From the NCBI RefSeq assembly GCF_017566145.1, contig NZ_JABFCL010000002.1, positions 248,001 through 312,000 on the forward strand: a DNA stretch of 64,000 nucleotides. Reading direction: 5' to 3'. The notes below the pieces were generated by a model. The model was not told where the DNA came from and did not search any database. It worked only from the letters and a program-made list of their open reading frames with translations. The DNA comes from Bittarella massiliensis (ex Durand et al. 2017). GTDB taxonomy: Bacteria; Bacillota; Clostridia; Oscillospirales; Ruminococcaceae. Both the position numbers and the translations under genes were made by a program. How positions within the stretch are numbered: the first letter of the stretch is position 1; each line of letters starts with the position of its first letter. Of this stretch, positions 8,261 through 16,065 are shown in pieces.

Positions 8261-9031
8261 TTAGGCGGCAGAGGTATCTGTCCCTGCAAAGTCACAACAT
8301 ACGATTTCGCATATTGGCGCGGTGCAATGCCAGTCATTTTTATAGTAGGCCGTGTCGATCCCTTGGTTAAACTCCAATAAAATCCCAGTCCTTTTTTCAA
8401 ATGTTCTGGCACGCCCTTCCTGAAGCCAGCGATGGTCTTCCGTTCCGCTATATACGAATGGCGCGCTCATTTGCGGTATTATGAACGCACCTTCCTTTGC
8501 AATACGGGAGGCCGCCTCTATTACCATGTATTCAAATTCGCCGCTCATGTAGCTTTTGCGGTAATTGTTTGCAATTCGGCCAAACGGCGGATTTGCAATC
8601 GCGAAGTCAAATTGGCCCAAGAGGTCAGGCAGAAAGGGATCAAGAACATCCGCGCATATCCATGTGGCCTCTGGCACAACTTTTTTACCAACCTCAACAT
8701 AGTGCGGATTCAGTTCTACACAGGTAATATCGGCATAGCAGCGGCTGCGGTCACTGCATTCCAGCTGTGCCGCATAGCTCAGTACGCCGATTCCAGCACA
8801 CAGGTCGATAATTCTGATCGTCTTTCCGTATAGGCACGGAATCTGGAGAGTAAAATCGTTGGCAAGTCCAAAAGGAGTAAAAAATGCACCAGACTTGCTA
8901 TTGATGTGCTCCGCGTCTTCCCGGAAATTTTCAAAGATAAAAAGCTTATCTTTGTGGGAAAGGTGTTCTTTCTGCAGGAGACAAACCGCCTGATCGTGGA
9001 GCTGAATTTCTCTTTTGGTCAGCTTACTCAT
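8261..9031 (-). CDS. N6-adenine-specific DNA methyltransferase, orphan
   Basis: 256 residues, starting at the ATG at 9031 behind GGAGGATACCC; a longer frame upstream lacks a good site. Class I methyltransferase: AdoMet-binding motif I IIDLCAGIGVLSYAA (about residues 74-88) and catalytic motif IV NPPF (147-150), the form used by amino-methylating adenine enzymes. It would transfer a methyl group from S-adenosylmethionine to adenine N6 in DNA. No restriction gene is adjacent, so an anti-restriction or regulatory role is the simplest inference. The target recognition sequence cannot be predicted. Confidence 0.85.
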   Translation of the reverse strand: MSKLTKREIQLHDQAVCLLQKEHLSHKDKLFIFENFREDAEHINSKSGAFFTPFGLANDFTLQIPCLYGKTIRIIDLCAGIGVLSYAAQLECSDRSRCYADITCVELNPHYVEVGKKVVPEATWICADVLDPFLPDLLGQFDFAIANPPFGRIANNYRKSYMSGEFEYMVIEAASRIAKEGAFIIPQMSAPFVYSGTEDHRWLQEGRARTFEKRTGILLEFNQGIDTAYYKNDWHCTAPICEIVCCDFAGTDTSAA

Positions 9032-9063
9032 GGGTATCCTCCATTTATGTGGTTTGGTACAGT

Positions 9064-9519
9064 TTAGACAGTGAAACCTTCCATACTGCAGCGAAGAATG
9101 CAGTAGTCGGTCCGAAGGCTTTTCATGTGCCGCAGAATATCTTCTTTGGACTGGTAGCCCTCCAAATTCAACACCTGCCGTTCTGGACACCCCTTCTCGC
9201 TGGTCAGGTTGCAGTACCAGTACCCGCTTTTGGTCTGGTAGATCTTCCGATTTCTCTTGTGACCGGGAATCGTGAGCGTCAAATGCAGACCGCCGACGCC
9301 ATACTCTGCATGAACGAGCATAAAAGTCGCTTTATACAGCTCGCGTTCTTCCTTTTCTACAAAACCGCAGAGGTCAGGCAGCCTGGGGCACCTTCCAGAT
9401 GTGTGGGGCATATCGCGCCGATTCCGTTGGAATTTTCCCCGGCACCAGCAATCCCGCACCTCGCATTTTTCACAATCCACAGCGCCATGAAGCGGTGGGA
9501 AATAGTGTTGCTGCTCCAT
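9064..9519 (-). CDS. cysteine-rich hypothetical protein, 151 aa
   Basis: The start is the ATG at 9519 with AAGGAGG upstream. The N-terminal third carries several Cys residues (CEKCEVRDCWC, then CPRLPDLC) likely to bind zinc or an iron-sulfur cluster. The rest is an alpha/beta region with KSGYWYCNLTSEKGCPERQ. No family is recognised. It lies directly upstream of the methyltransferase gene in the same operon. Confidence 0.6.
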   Translation of the reverse strand: MEQQHYFPPLHGAVDCEKCEVRDCWCRGKFQRNRRDMPHTSGRCPRLPDLCGFVEKEERELYKATFMLVHAEYGVGGLHLTLTIPGHKRNRKIYQTKSGYWYCNLTSEKGCPERQVLNLEGYQSKEDILRHMKSLRTDYCILRCSMEGFTV

Positions 9520-9531
9520 CACATGGCCTCC

Positions 9532-9972
9532 TTAAAAACAGTCATTCTGCATTACTTTTTGGCAGGCCAAGTCCAAACCAGCTTTCAGCTGAGGCATGGC
9601 CTCCATGTATTGGGGAGTGATACCCAGGGCATCAAGCGTGTCTTGAACATCGCCAGTATAGCCGTATTCGTGGTTGGAAAGTTCAGTCAGGAACATTTCA
9701 TAAATGAAATTGTCTCCAGCTTTATCAGCGGCAATGGCCTCCTCAAGCTCCTTGCGGTGCCGGGCAAACATTTCATGCAGCTTCGGCGCATCGCTTTTGC
9801 GGTAAAATCCACCGGTGCCAGCGATAGCATACACCTGATTCATGTCGGAAGGGCGCAGGCCGAGCCGGCGCATTCCCTCTGCGAACTGCCGTTGATCGAA
9901 CGCAAAAAACATGGGAAAGGCGTTGACCTCTTCCTGCTGGCGATCCCGTAACTCCTGATAGTGGTTTTTCAT
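9532..9972 (-). CDS. conserved hypothetical protein, 146 aa
   Basis: It begins MKNHYQELRDRQQEEVNAFPMFFAFDQRQF and contains a conserved-looking GTGGFYRKSDAPK segment and LSNHEYGYTGD. I recognise the overall pattern as a family recurring on clostridial mobile elements but cannot name a function. It is helical, acidic and without membrane segments. Its start lies two bases before the stop of a small upstream gene. Confidence 0.65.
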   Translation of the reverse strand: MKNHYQELRDRQQEEVNAFPMFFAFDQRQFAEGMRRLGLRPSDMNQVYAIAGTGGFYRKSDAPKLHEMFARHRKELEEAIAADKAGDNFIYEMFLTELSNHEYGYTGDVQDTLDALGITPQYMEAMPQLKAGLDLACQKVMQNDCF

Positions 9973-9973
9973 A

Positions 9974-10144
9974 CTATGCGGCCTCCTTTTTCATCCGCTG
10001 TACAGACAGCCTGACACGCCATTCATCCGGGCGGGGCTGACTGCGGCAAATCCGTTCTAAAAGGTCTTTATTCGCACAAACAGCATATTGCTTCCACTGA
10101 GGCCCTGGCCCTTGACGGGTCAGGTGCTCCAAGGCATACATCAT
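9974..10144 (-). CDS. small basic protein, 56 aa
   Basis: A short complete frame from the ATG-ATG at 10144 to TAG at 9974. It encodes MMYALEHLTRQGPGPQWKQY... and ends LSVQRMKKEAA. It fills a gap between two tightly spaced genes, and its last codons provide the AAGGAGG site of the next gene, typical of a real coupled gene. The product is basic and helical with no recognised domain. Its own ribosome-binding site (AGGGTG) is weak. Confidence 0.55.
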   Translation of the reverse strand: MMYALEHLTRQGPGPQWKQYAVCANKDLLERICRSQPRPDEWRVRLSVQRMKKEAA

Positions 10145-10153
10145 CACAGCACC

Positions 10154-10837
10154 CTACCTTTCCACCTCGAATTGCCGAAGCTTTTCTAACAGCAGGCGGG
10201 TGTTCTGCGCGTATTGCTCAAGGAACGGCTGATCCAAATCGAAGTTATAATATCGGTAAAACAGCACTTGGAAGGTCATCTGTTTGCATAGTTCCGGAGA
10301 GATCGAGCGCATCCGCTTACCAATTTCCGTGATAGCGGCATATTCCTGTTTCAAATACTCTTTCTCCGCTCTGGGGAAATTGCGATAAAACCAGTCTTTG
10401 ACGGAAACCTTTCCGCCGTTGAAATGATACTGCTGATTGCGGTCAAAGCAGAGGCAGTATTCAAAATCACGGCCTCGCTCGCCGGGTCCTACAGAAAAAG
10501 GATAGAGCCGGCAGGTGCGTGGGCGTGCATCGTAGATGCTGCACAGCCCGCCCTTCAGAAAAATACAGGAATCGTCCGTCCCCGTGGTTTTCAGTACGAA
10601 GATGGGAAAGCAATCGTTGGTCAGCGGCATAGGCTCACAGTATTGAGACAGCACCTCATCTATGGTGCAGATGTTGGGCTCACGAGTACGCAGATACTTT
10701 GCAAGCCGATAGGCGTCCAGGCTCTCTACCATCACAGCATCTTTGATATGGCGGCAGCATTGACCGCATCTGCGGCACTGATAGTCCACACAGTCTTTGG
10801 CGTGAACTGAAACTACCATTGTTTTTTGATTATCCAT
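10154..10837 (-). CDS. YkgJ-family cysteine cluster protein
   Basis: 227 residues. The N-terminus has the cluster C16, C21, C24, C27, C28 (CVDYQCRRCGQCCRH), and further on GGLCSIYDARPRTCRLYPF, the paired signature of the YkgJ/UPF0153 family, whose members are thought to bind zinc or an iron-sulfur centre. Some relatives are protein N-methylases (FliB), but no methylase domain is visible here. It starts at an ATG behind CGGAGGATTGTC, immediately after a terminator. The role on the element is unknown. Confidence 0.85.
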   Translation of the reverse strand: MDNQKTMVVSVHAKDCVDYQCRRCGQCCRHIKDAVMVESLDAYRLAKYLRTREPNICTIDEVLSQYCEPMPLTNDCFPIFVLKTTGTDDSCIFLKGGLCSIYDARPRTCRLYPFSVGPGERGRDFEYCLCFDRNQQYHFNGGKVSVKDWFYRNFPRAEKEYLKQEYAAITEIGKRMRSISPELCKQMTFQVLFYRYYNFDLDQPFLEQYAQNTRLLLEKLRQFEVER

Positions 10838-10849
10838 GACAATCCTCCG

Positions 10850-10885
10850 AAAAAAAGGGCCGTGGCGGAAAATCCGTCACGGCCC
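10850..10885 (-). terminator. intrinsic terminator
   Basis: A 12-base stem, GGGCCGTGACGG pairing with CCGCCACGGCCC with one wobble position, is followed by TTTTTTT on the minus strand. The T-run merges into the ribosome-binding site of the YkgJ gene, so transcripts from the upstream genes must pass it to express that gene. Confidence 0.85.
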
Positions 10886-10934
10886 AAAACATATAGGACA
10901 AGCTCTGTTGTCCCGGTATCTTCTTACAACCGCT

Positions 10935-11183
10935 TTACGCGCACGCGGCCAGACTCACCATCGGGAGCGGGTTGCAGGCCGCCAGCGGAAAAGGGGCCAT
11001 TGAGAGGCAGTAATTGGAGTTGAGTGTTTCAAAGCGTACCATATCATCCGACTGATCGTGGATGGCTACCACACGGGAGGTATGATAGATCTTACCACCT
11101 GCATGAAGAAGTGCGCCCTGTCCAATCACCAGCGGACGCAGAAGTGCTCCGCGCATCACAATAGATTTTTTTGATTTCGTCAT
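10935..11183 (-). CDS. hypothetical protein, 82 aa
   Basis: The ATG at 11183 lies behind GGGGG at a suitable distance; an upstream in-frame start at 11234 would overlap the sigma-like gene. It begins MTKSKKSIVMRGALLRPLV, followed by HTSRVVAIHDQSDDMVRFETLNSNYCL, which suggests a small beta-barrel protein. It lies just downstream of the sigma-like factor gene. No family is recognised. Confidence 0.6.
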   Translation of the reverse strand: MTKSKKSIVMRGALLRPLVIGQGALLHAGGKIYHTSRVVAIHDQSDDMVRFETLNSNYCLSMAPFPLAACNPLPMVSLAACA

Positions 11184-11221
11184 ATACTTCGACCCCCATT
11201 CTGTTTGTGGTAGATAGAGGG

Positions 11222-11761
11222 TTACTCGCGGCATAACCTCAAAAACACAGTATGGACCTCCTCAAGAAGTTCCTGGATGCGTTTCATCGGTATTTTTTCG
11301 TGGCTGGAAATCTCCCTGATTCCATAGCCGTAACCCTTCATGCGGACGATTTTCATCTGTTGTTCAGAAACATGGGAAGCCAGATCATGGAGCATCTGCT
11401 GCATTTCAAATTCCTGCATGAGACGGTCCTGACCCGGCAGCAGCTCTTCCAGCGGAACGCCATCCGAGTATAGGCCCAGATGAATGCTGATGACTTCTGC
11501 ATTACGCTTGCGGCGTGTTTGACTTAGATAATAGTTCGACAGATTGCGATACATTATCTTCCAAGCAATCGTCGAAAAAGAATATTGTCGCAACATTTCC
11601 CTTGAAAAATAGTCTTGGACAGCCTTTAAGTAACCAAAGATAACTACATCATAGAATTCATTCTCTGGAAGATGGTTGTCATTGAGAAATTTATAGACCA
11701 GGCCATGGTGTTCAGCGGCAAAATCCTGCTGCTCCTTTGTCAACGGTACTTCACACAACAT
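11222..11761 (-). CDS. sigma-70-family-like RNA polymerase factor
   Basis: 179 residues. Region 2-like features (EFYDVVIFGYLKAVQDYF, then FSTIAWKIMYRNLSNYYL) are followed, after a linker, by a region 4-like helix-turn-helix (SEQQMKIVRMKGYGYGIREISSHEKIPMKRIQELLEEV). This resembles the small sigma-like regulators of Tn916-type elements and phages. It is presumed to direct transcription of element genes, but its target promoters are not evident. A terminator lies directly upstream, with GGAGGAAAATTT before the ATG. Confidence 0.8.
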   Translation of the reverse strand: MLCEVPLTKEQQDFAAEHHGLVYKFLNDNHLPENEFYDVVIFGYLKAVQDYFSREMLRQYSFSTIAWKIMYRNLSNYYLSQTRRKRNAEVISIHLGLYSDGVPLEELLPGQDRLMQEFEMQQMLHDLASHVSEQQMKIVRMKGYGYGIREISSHEKIPMKRIQELLEEVHTVFLRLCRE

Positions 11762-11782
11762 AAATTTTCCTCCGTTCTAAAT

Positions 11783-11820
11783 AAAAAAGGGATACCTCCG
11801 ACTTGCGCCGGAGGTGTCCC
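11783..11820 (-). terminator. intrinsic terminator
   Basis: GGGACACCTCCG pairs with CGGAGGTATCCC across a short loop and is followed by TTTTTT on the minus strand. It sits between the 281-aa gene and the sigma-like gene. The sigma-like gene has no obvious promoter of its own between this terminator and its start. Confidence 0.85.
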
Positions 11821-11859
11821 TTGATGATGTATCATGCGGCATTGCCGCAACAAAAACAG

Positions 11860-12705
11860 TTACGCCGGCAACTGTTCATAGTCGCCGTTGATCTCGCCGA
11901 CCACATAGCTTCCATCCGAGGCCGGGGCCGCAGTGGCAGATTCCGGGATCTCATAGTCGCAATCGTTGGCCCGCTGTTCCTCATTGATCAGCGCCCGCTG
12001 AATGTTGATAGTTTTGATTTGCCCCTTGAAGACATTGGCATAGGCGCGGATCTGGGCCAGCTCTTCCCCCTGGAAATCACGCAAAAGGCGGAAAGTTGCA
12101 ACGCTGTAATCATTGCTGCCGTTGCTATCTTTCTTGAGGCCGATCTGGACCAGACTGCCATAGGTGGCACGCTGGCGATAGACAAAAGCCCTGTTCAGGA
12201 ACTCCTTGAACGGCCTGATGCTGGTGGGCGGCAGGGAGACCAGCAGAGGCATATATTCACCACTGCGCAGCAGATAGAGATGCCTCATATTCTTGCACGC
12301 CTTGCCGCGGCCGCCATCCTTGGCCGATCCATACGCATTCATGGGGCAGGTAGCACACGCACCTCCCGGTACGCCGATCCCTGTTTTGCCATCTACAGAG
12401 GAGCAGAGCGGTTTGGTGTCTTCGTCATACTCGCTGCCTTCCGGCCACAGAGTATAGGCAGAGTGGTTGTAGAGGATGATGCCCTCCAGCGTCCGGGTAT
12501 AATCCGGATTGTCGGGATCTTCCGTGGGAACTTCAAACTGCAGGGCGCCGCCGGCGGGAATCTTCACCCGCTGGAAGCTCATCATCTGAAGCCCATCCGC
12601 ATCTTCTGCGATCTCATCGCGGCTGAAGTCGCCCTCCACCATCGCCGGAAGCAAGAATTTGTTCTGCTCGTTTGCGGCCACCATAGAAGTGTTCTGTTCG
12701 TACAT
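11860..12705 (-). CDS. hypothetical protein with Cys cluster, 281 aa
   Basis: An AGGAGG site precedes the ATG. The centre contains CSSVDGKTGIGVPGGACATCPMNAYG, then GKACKNMRHLYLL and LLVSLPPTS, a pattern I recall from phage and element proteins of unknown function with a four-cysteine zinc site. The C-terminal part contains a region (FRLLRDFQGEELAQIRAYANVFK) that looks helical. It is encoded directly after a DUF932 protein, a pairing suggestive of phage-type DNA metabolism. A role in single-stranded DNA handling is only a guess. Confidence 0.65.
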   Translation of the reverse strand: MYEQNTSMVAANEQNKFLLPAMVEGDFSRDEIAEDADGLQMMSFQRVKIPAGGALQFEVPTEDPDNPDYTRTLEGIILYNHSAYTLWPEGSEYDEDTKPLCSSVDGKTGIGVPGGACATCPMNAYGSAKDGGRGKACKNMRHLYLLRSGEYMPLLVSLPPTSIRPFKEFLNRAFVYRQRATYGSLVQIGLKKDSNGSNDYSVATFRLLRDFQGEELAQIRAYANVFKGQIKTINIQRALINEEQRANDCDYEIPESATAAPASDGSYVVGEINGDYEQLPA

Positions 12706-12746
12706 AGTTCATTCCTCCTGTTAATTTTTTGATGGATGGCAGCCAT

Positions 12747-13820
12747 TTAAGCGGCCATCTGGTTAATTCGGCTCCACTGCCGTGCCGGCATGGAGAGAAT
12801 GTTGTAGCCGATGCCTTCCAGCGCGGTTGCCCGGTCATAGTCCTTAACATCCTGGCTGTGGCGCGTTACGGCGTTGGACAGACCATATAAGGTCAGATCG
12901 TTGCCTTCAATCAACCGCTGCAGCACACCGGAGCTTTCATCGTCCGTGATGTGAAAATCCTTGCTTACGAGCTTCACAATGCCAGGGACAGCGGCAGTAT
13001 TCATGGGGGCGTCCTTGGCTTCCCGCATCATGTTGACCACACGGGTAAAGCGCACCTCGTCTACTACGGCCCGCACCGTGTCCTGGATCTTCATGGCGAA
13101 GGCTTTGTCATCGGCCTCCAGCGTCTTTTCCGAATACAGCTGGTAGTTCTCCGAAGCCTCATTGACACGGCCTACATGGTTGCGGCGCGTCTGGGCGTCG
13201 TTTACCACCATACCGTTGCTGCACACCAGACGATAGACCAGCGGCTGGATGCTCACCGAGCCCAGGCCTACCTCGCTGTTGCTGATAATAATACCGGACT
13301 GCACGATGTCACCGGGTACGACCTCTGCCTCCAAACGGGTGTTGACAACCTTGATGTACATACGGCTGTCGGTAAGCTGGCAGCTCTCGAAGTGCATCCC
13401 TTCCATCTCCTGCAGGACTGGAAGGACAATCCCGGCAATATCGAGGTTGTCGATACGCCGGTAGCGGTTGCTGAGAAACGCCCGCGCTGTGCCGTCTATG
13501 GTGCGAACCATACGCACAGCCGGCTCCCGCTGGAACCAGGCATTCACATTCTGCGCCAGCAGCTCGGGGTATTCCTCCAGCATCTTGTCATAATAGGCTG
13601 CCGGGATCTTGAGGTGCGTTCCGATCTGCCTGTGTGCGATGGCGTTGACCTCCAGCGGCTCCACGGCATAATCACCGGATTGGTCGTAAGCGTTGAGATA
13701 TAGCCCGCCACCAAAAGGCTCCAACCGGAGACTCCGGGTGTCCAGCATATAATCGGCCTTCAAATCGTTCTGCCGCTGGATTTCCTGTGCCATTTCCACA
13801 AGACTGATCCCTGATTTCAT
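12747..13820 (-). CDS. DUF932 phage/plasmid-like protein
   Basis: 357 residues, the usual length of the DUF932 (phage/plasmid-like TIGR03299) family. Family features are visible in order: an N-terminal segment before IGTHLKIPAAYYDKML, then GTARAFLSNRYRRIDNLDIA, the SNSEVGLGSVSIQPLVYRLVCSNGM block, and a helical C-terminus. These proteins are carried by phages and plasmids and have no settled function. AGAAGGGAG precedes the ATG. It sits in the same operon as the SSB-like gene, supporting a DNA-maintenance role. Confidence 0.88.
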   Translation of the reverse strand: MKSGISLVEMAQEIQRQNDLKADYMLDTRSLRLEPFGGGLYLNAYDQSGDYAVEPLEVNAIAHRQIGTHLKIPAAYYDKMLEEYPELLAQNVNAWFQREPAVRMVRTIDGTARAFLSNRYRRIDNLDIAGIVLPVLQEMEGMHFESCQLTDSRMYIKVVNTRLEAEVVPGDIVQSGIIISNSEVGLGSVSIQPLVYRLVCSNGMVVNDAQTRRNHVGRVNEASENYQLYSEKTLEADDKAFAMKIQDTVRAVVDEVRFTRVVNMMREAKDAPMNTAAVPGIVKLVSKDFHITDDESSGVLQRLIEGNDLTLYGLSNAVTRHSQDVKDYDRATALEGIGYNILSMPARQWSRINQMAA

Positions 13821-13852
13821 GTTATTTCACTCCCTTCTTATGACGATGGCGG

Positions 13853-14668
13853 TCACCAGGAGACCTGGATGCCCTGCGCTGTTGTTTCAGCAGCCAGACC
13901 GTTGCTCTCAAACACTTCCACCAGACGAGGCCAGTAGACCTTTGCCGGAAAGTTGGAAAGATGTTCCTGTGGGACAAGCTCTTCACCCTGCTGGATGCAG
14001 ATGTCCCCGTTTTCTTTCAGTGTGAGTTTGCTGTGGCCGCGTGAGTTCAGGTCGGCAATCAGCGTCTCCATGACTGTGCGCCCGTTATTCTCGTACCAGA
14101 TACGCGGGTCGATGGGCTGCTTGTTGGGCGGGATGTCTGCCTGTTCCCCCTGTTCCGTCCCCGCTTTAGACAGCGGTACGATCTTGAGCAGGTCACAGCG
14201 AATGGTTGCGTCCTTACCGAAGGTGATGTCCGCATGGTCGAACGCCTCCACATTGTAAAGGCGGATACGCCCTGTGCCGTTGCTACGGATCAAGTCCGCT
14301 GGCCTCTTTTCACACCACTCAAAGCAGGCATTGGGAAAAGATGAACGCAGATAAGTCAAAATCCGGTGGTTGGCATAGCGGAGCAGCAAATCGTCTGGTA
14401 CAGGCCCTTCAAGCTCCGGCACCGTAAAGGTGTTCTGCGCGATACCCTCGGCATGGAGCTGGCGCTCCCTCTGCTGACGCTGACGGCGGCGCCTGGCCTG
14501 CTGCATATAGGGGAGCAGGAGGATCAGCACGACCCAAAGCCCCCAGAGGGTAAATACCCCTATCAGAAGCCACGCTTGCCAGGGTCCGCGTACCAAAGCC
14601 ATGATGGCGATGACAGCACCGATCAGGATTGTGATGCTGCCGCTCAAAAGTCCTTTGTCGTTACTCAT
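13853..14668 (-). CDS. membrane protein with two N-terminal TM segments, 271 aa
   Basis: Two hydrophobic segments near the N-terminus (about residues 9-26 and 31-54) are followed by a very basic stretch (QQARRRRQRQQRERQ), indicating a cytoplasmic domain by the positive-inside rule. The soluble domain of about 190 residues is unrecognised; it contains LRYANHRILTYLRSSFPNACFEWCEKRPADLI. It could tether a replication or regulatory complex to the membrane, but that is speculation. It is preceded by a terminator at 14707-14760. Confidence 0.7.
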   Translation of the reverse strand: MSNDKGLLSGSITILIGAVIAIMALVRGPWQAWLLIGVFTLWGLWVVLILLLPYMQQARRRRQRQQRERQLHAEGIAQNTFTVPELEGPVPDDLLLRYANHRILTYLRSSFPNACFEWCEKRPADLIRSNGTGRIRLYNVEAFDHADITFGKDATIRCDLLKIVPLSKAGTEQGEQADIPPNKQPIDPRIWYENNGRTVMETLIADLNSRGHSKLTLKENGDICIQQGEELVPQEHLSNFPAKVYWPRLVEVFESNGLAAETTAQGIQVSW

Positions 14669-14706
14669 GTTGTTACCGTCCTTCCTTTTAAGTTTTGCTT
14701 GAAAAC

Positions 14707-14760
14707 AAAAAAAGGGACCGCACCAAGCTTCAGTTCATTCTGAAAACTTGATACGGTCCC
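14707..14760 (-). terminator. intrinsic terminator
   Basis: GGGACCG and CGGTCCC close a long imperfect stem (with AAGTTTTCAGA opposite TGAACTGAAGCTT), followed by TTTTTTT on the minus strand. It lies between the SSB-like gene and the membrane protein gene of the same operon. Confidence 0.85.
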
Positions 14761-14777
14761 TCTTGCAGTGCCGGATT

Positions 14778-15185
14778 TTATTCCGGCAGGGATTCGCGGT
14801 CGCCGTCCATTACCTCGGAGGGGGCTGGAGCGGTTGCCGCTGCGTCAGAGTCATGCTGCTCATGTTCCGCTTTTGCTCTGGAAGATTGCCCAGGAAGAAA
14901 GCCAAAGTCCGTCAGCCATACTTTCAACTTTTTGACTGTGGCCCCGTCCTTTTGCCGTACATCCACCAGTTTCTGCGATCCAGTGAGCCAGATCATGCTT
15001 CCCTTTTTGACCTTGAGCCGTGTGAGCCGGGCAGCCTGGTCGCCGCGGGCCCATACTTGATAGAAGTTCGGATGTTCACCTCCGGAGCGTTCCATCAAAT
15101 CAAAACAAACATACGGCTGCTTTGACTGGCTCTCTTTGGGAGTAAGCTCGTGCATGACTCGGCCAAATACATAGATTTGTGCCAT
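14778..15185 (-). CDS. SSB-like OB-fold single-stranded DNA-binding protein
   Basis: 135 residues from the ATG at 15185 (AAAGGAG upstream); an upstream frame extends into the leader and is rejected. The order of beta strands fits an OB fold: AQIYVFGRV, then YVCFDLMER, FYQVWARGDQAARLTRLKVKKGSMIWLTGSQKLVDVRQKDG and VKKLKVWLTDFGFL. The last 40 residues are acidic, as in SSB tails, but lack the canonical terminal DDDIPF. It is the first gene of the leftward operon behind the 99-nt leader. The predicted role is protection of single-stranded DNA during transfer or replication. Confidence 0.75.
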   Translation of the reverse strand: MAQIYVFGRVMHELTPKESQSKQPYVCFDLMERSGGEHPNFYQVWARGDQAARLTRLKVKKGSMIWLTGSQKLVDVRQKDGATVKKLKVWLTDFGFLPGQSSRAKAEHEQHDSDAAATAPAPSEVMDGDRESLPE

Positions 15186-15225
15186 AACACTCCTTTCTTC
15201 GCCATCGGCGTTACTATCTATATAT

Positions 15226-15279
15226 AAAAAGTGCCAGCGGATACCAACCCGAAAAGGGCGTGGCAATACCACTGACACT
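15226..15279 (-). terminator. leader terminator of the leftward operon
   Basis: On the minus strand GTGTCAG pairs with CTGGCAC (one G-U pair) around an inner stem, followed by TTTTT. It lies between the 99-nt leader and the first gene, so all transcription from the promoter at 15392-15420 has to pass it. It matches in position and shape the terminator at 50499-50550 behind the second leader copy. Confidence 0.8.
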
Positions 15280-15288
15280 TGATACAGC

Positions 15289-15387
15289 ATACAAACTTAA
15301 CTGCGTGTGCAATGCAGGGCTTTTGGCCTTGCGGTACAGATGTTTCATCTGTATCCCACATGGGGAACGCACAAAAATCAATTACAA
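15289..15387 (-). ncRNA. 99-nt conserved leader RNA, leftward copy
   Basis: Read on the minus strand this 99-nt segment matches the plus-strand segment 50397-50495 base for base except in about a dozen positions. Three consecutive hairpins have identical stems in the two copies: TCCC/GGGA, TACAGAT/ATCTGTA and GCAAGGC/GCCCTGC (one A-C mismatch). Their 5-nt loops differ (CATGT, GAAAC and CAAAA here). It begins about where transcription from the promoter at 15392-15420 should start and is followed directly by a terminator. I infer a cis-acting RNA for terminator control, possibly put-like processive antitermination. A ligand-binding riboswitch is the alternative. Confidence 0.75.
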
Positions 15388-15391
15388 ATTA

Positions 15392-15420
15392 AGTTTAACA
15401 CCATATCTTGTATTTGTCAA
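15392..15420 (-). promoter_or_regulatory. promoter of the leftward operon
   Basis: TTGACA and TAAACT are separated by exactly 17 bases on the minus strand. The expected transcription start falls at the beginning of the conserved 99-nt leader. The promoter at 50364-50392 has the same spacing and the same distance to its leader copy. Confidence 0.85.
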
Positions 15421-15459
15421 GTGATATAATACTATATATAGATATTTTGGCCCGGCGAG

Positions 15460-16065
15460 TTACAATATGTGGTTCATGTGGCGGTAGTAATCATCCAACA
15501 GGTAGAATTTCAGTTCCTTGGCCCGGGGTGTACCATAGTTGAAGGTCAGCGCATAGAGATTGCCTGTTCCATCTATACCGAGGGGGCCGAGCCAGCAGTT
15601 AGCAGTGTTGCCGTTGAGATACCAGAGCTGAATGTCCTGGTAAGCATCTTCCGAAACAAGCCCTGATGCGGCCAGACGCTGGGCGTCTTCGTCTTCAATC
15701 GGGGTGGAGGAAAGAAAACGGCGGTAAAGTTCATCCGGCAGGCCGAGAGCCTGTTGGTAGGTCAGCGGATTTGGGTGATTCAGCCACCAGCGGGTAACAT
15801 CTTCAAAGGTGCGCAGATGCGGTTTAGCTCCAAGCGCCCGAAAGCTGCGGATGAACAATTTCACCTTGTCCGGGGATGGCGCAGAAGGGATCGGGATTTC
15901 ACGCACTTCGTTGTCTGAGAAGGAAAAGGCAATCCGCTCACCGCATCTGTCCTCCAGCATGAGTGCGGAGCGGGATAATGGAGAGACCAGAAAGTGCTCC
16001 ATAGCAAAGGTATGATCCAGAAACTGTTGGATTTTGTATTGCTCAATCGTGTGTGGCTTGTACAT
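15460..16065 (-). CDS. hypothetical protein, 201 aa
   Basis: An AAGGAGG site precedes the ATG. The protein starts MYKPHTIEQYKIQQFLDHTF and contains acidic and aromatic segments (EDVTRWWLNHPNPLTYQQALGLPDELYRRFL) of a mainly helical fold. No signal peptide, membrane segment or known domain is visible. It is the last gene of a short unit (18.9-15.5 kb) that ends just before the leftward promoter. The function is unknown. Confidence 0.65.
   Translation of the reverse strand: MYKPHTIEQYKIQQFLDHTFAMEHFLVSPLSRSALMLEDRCGERIAFSFSDNEVREIPIPSAPSPDKVKLFIRSFRALGAKPHLRTFEDVTRWWLNHPNPLTYQQALGLPDELYRRFLSSTPIEDEDAQRLAASGLVSEDAYQDIQLWYLNGNTANCWLGPLGIDGTGNLYALTFNYGTPRAKELKFYLLDDYYRHMNHIL

Noticed and set aside
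11803..12732. Plus-strand open frame of 309 codons opposite the 281-aa gene
   Set aside because: Shadow frame without a ribosome-binding site; the minus-strand gene has an AGGAGG start and cysteine motifs.
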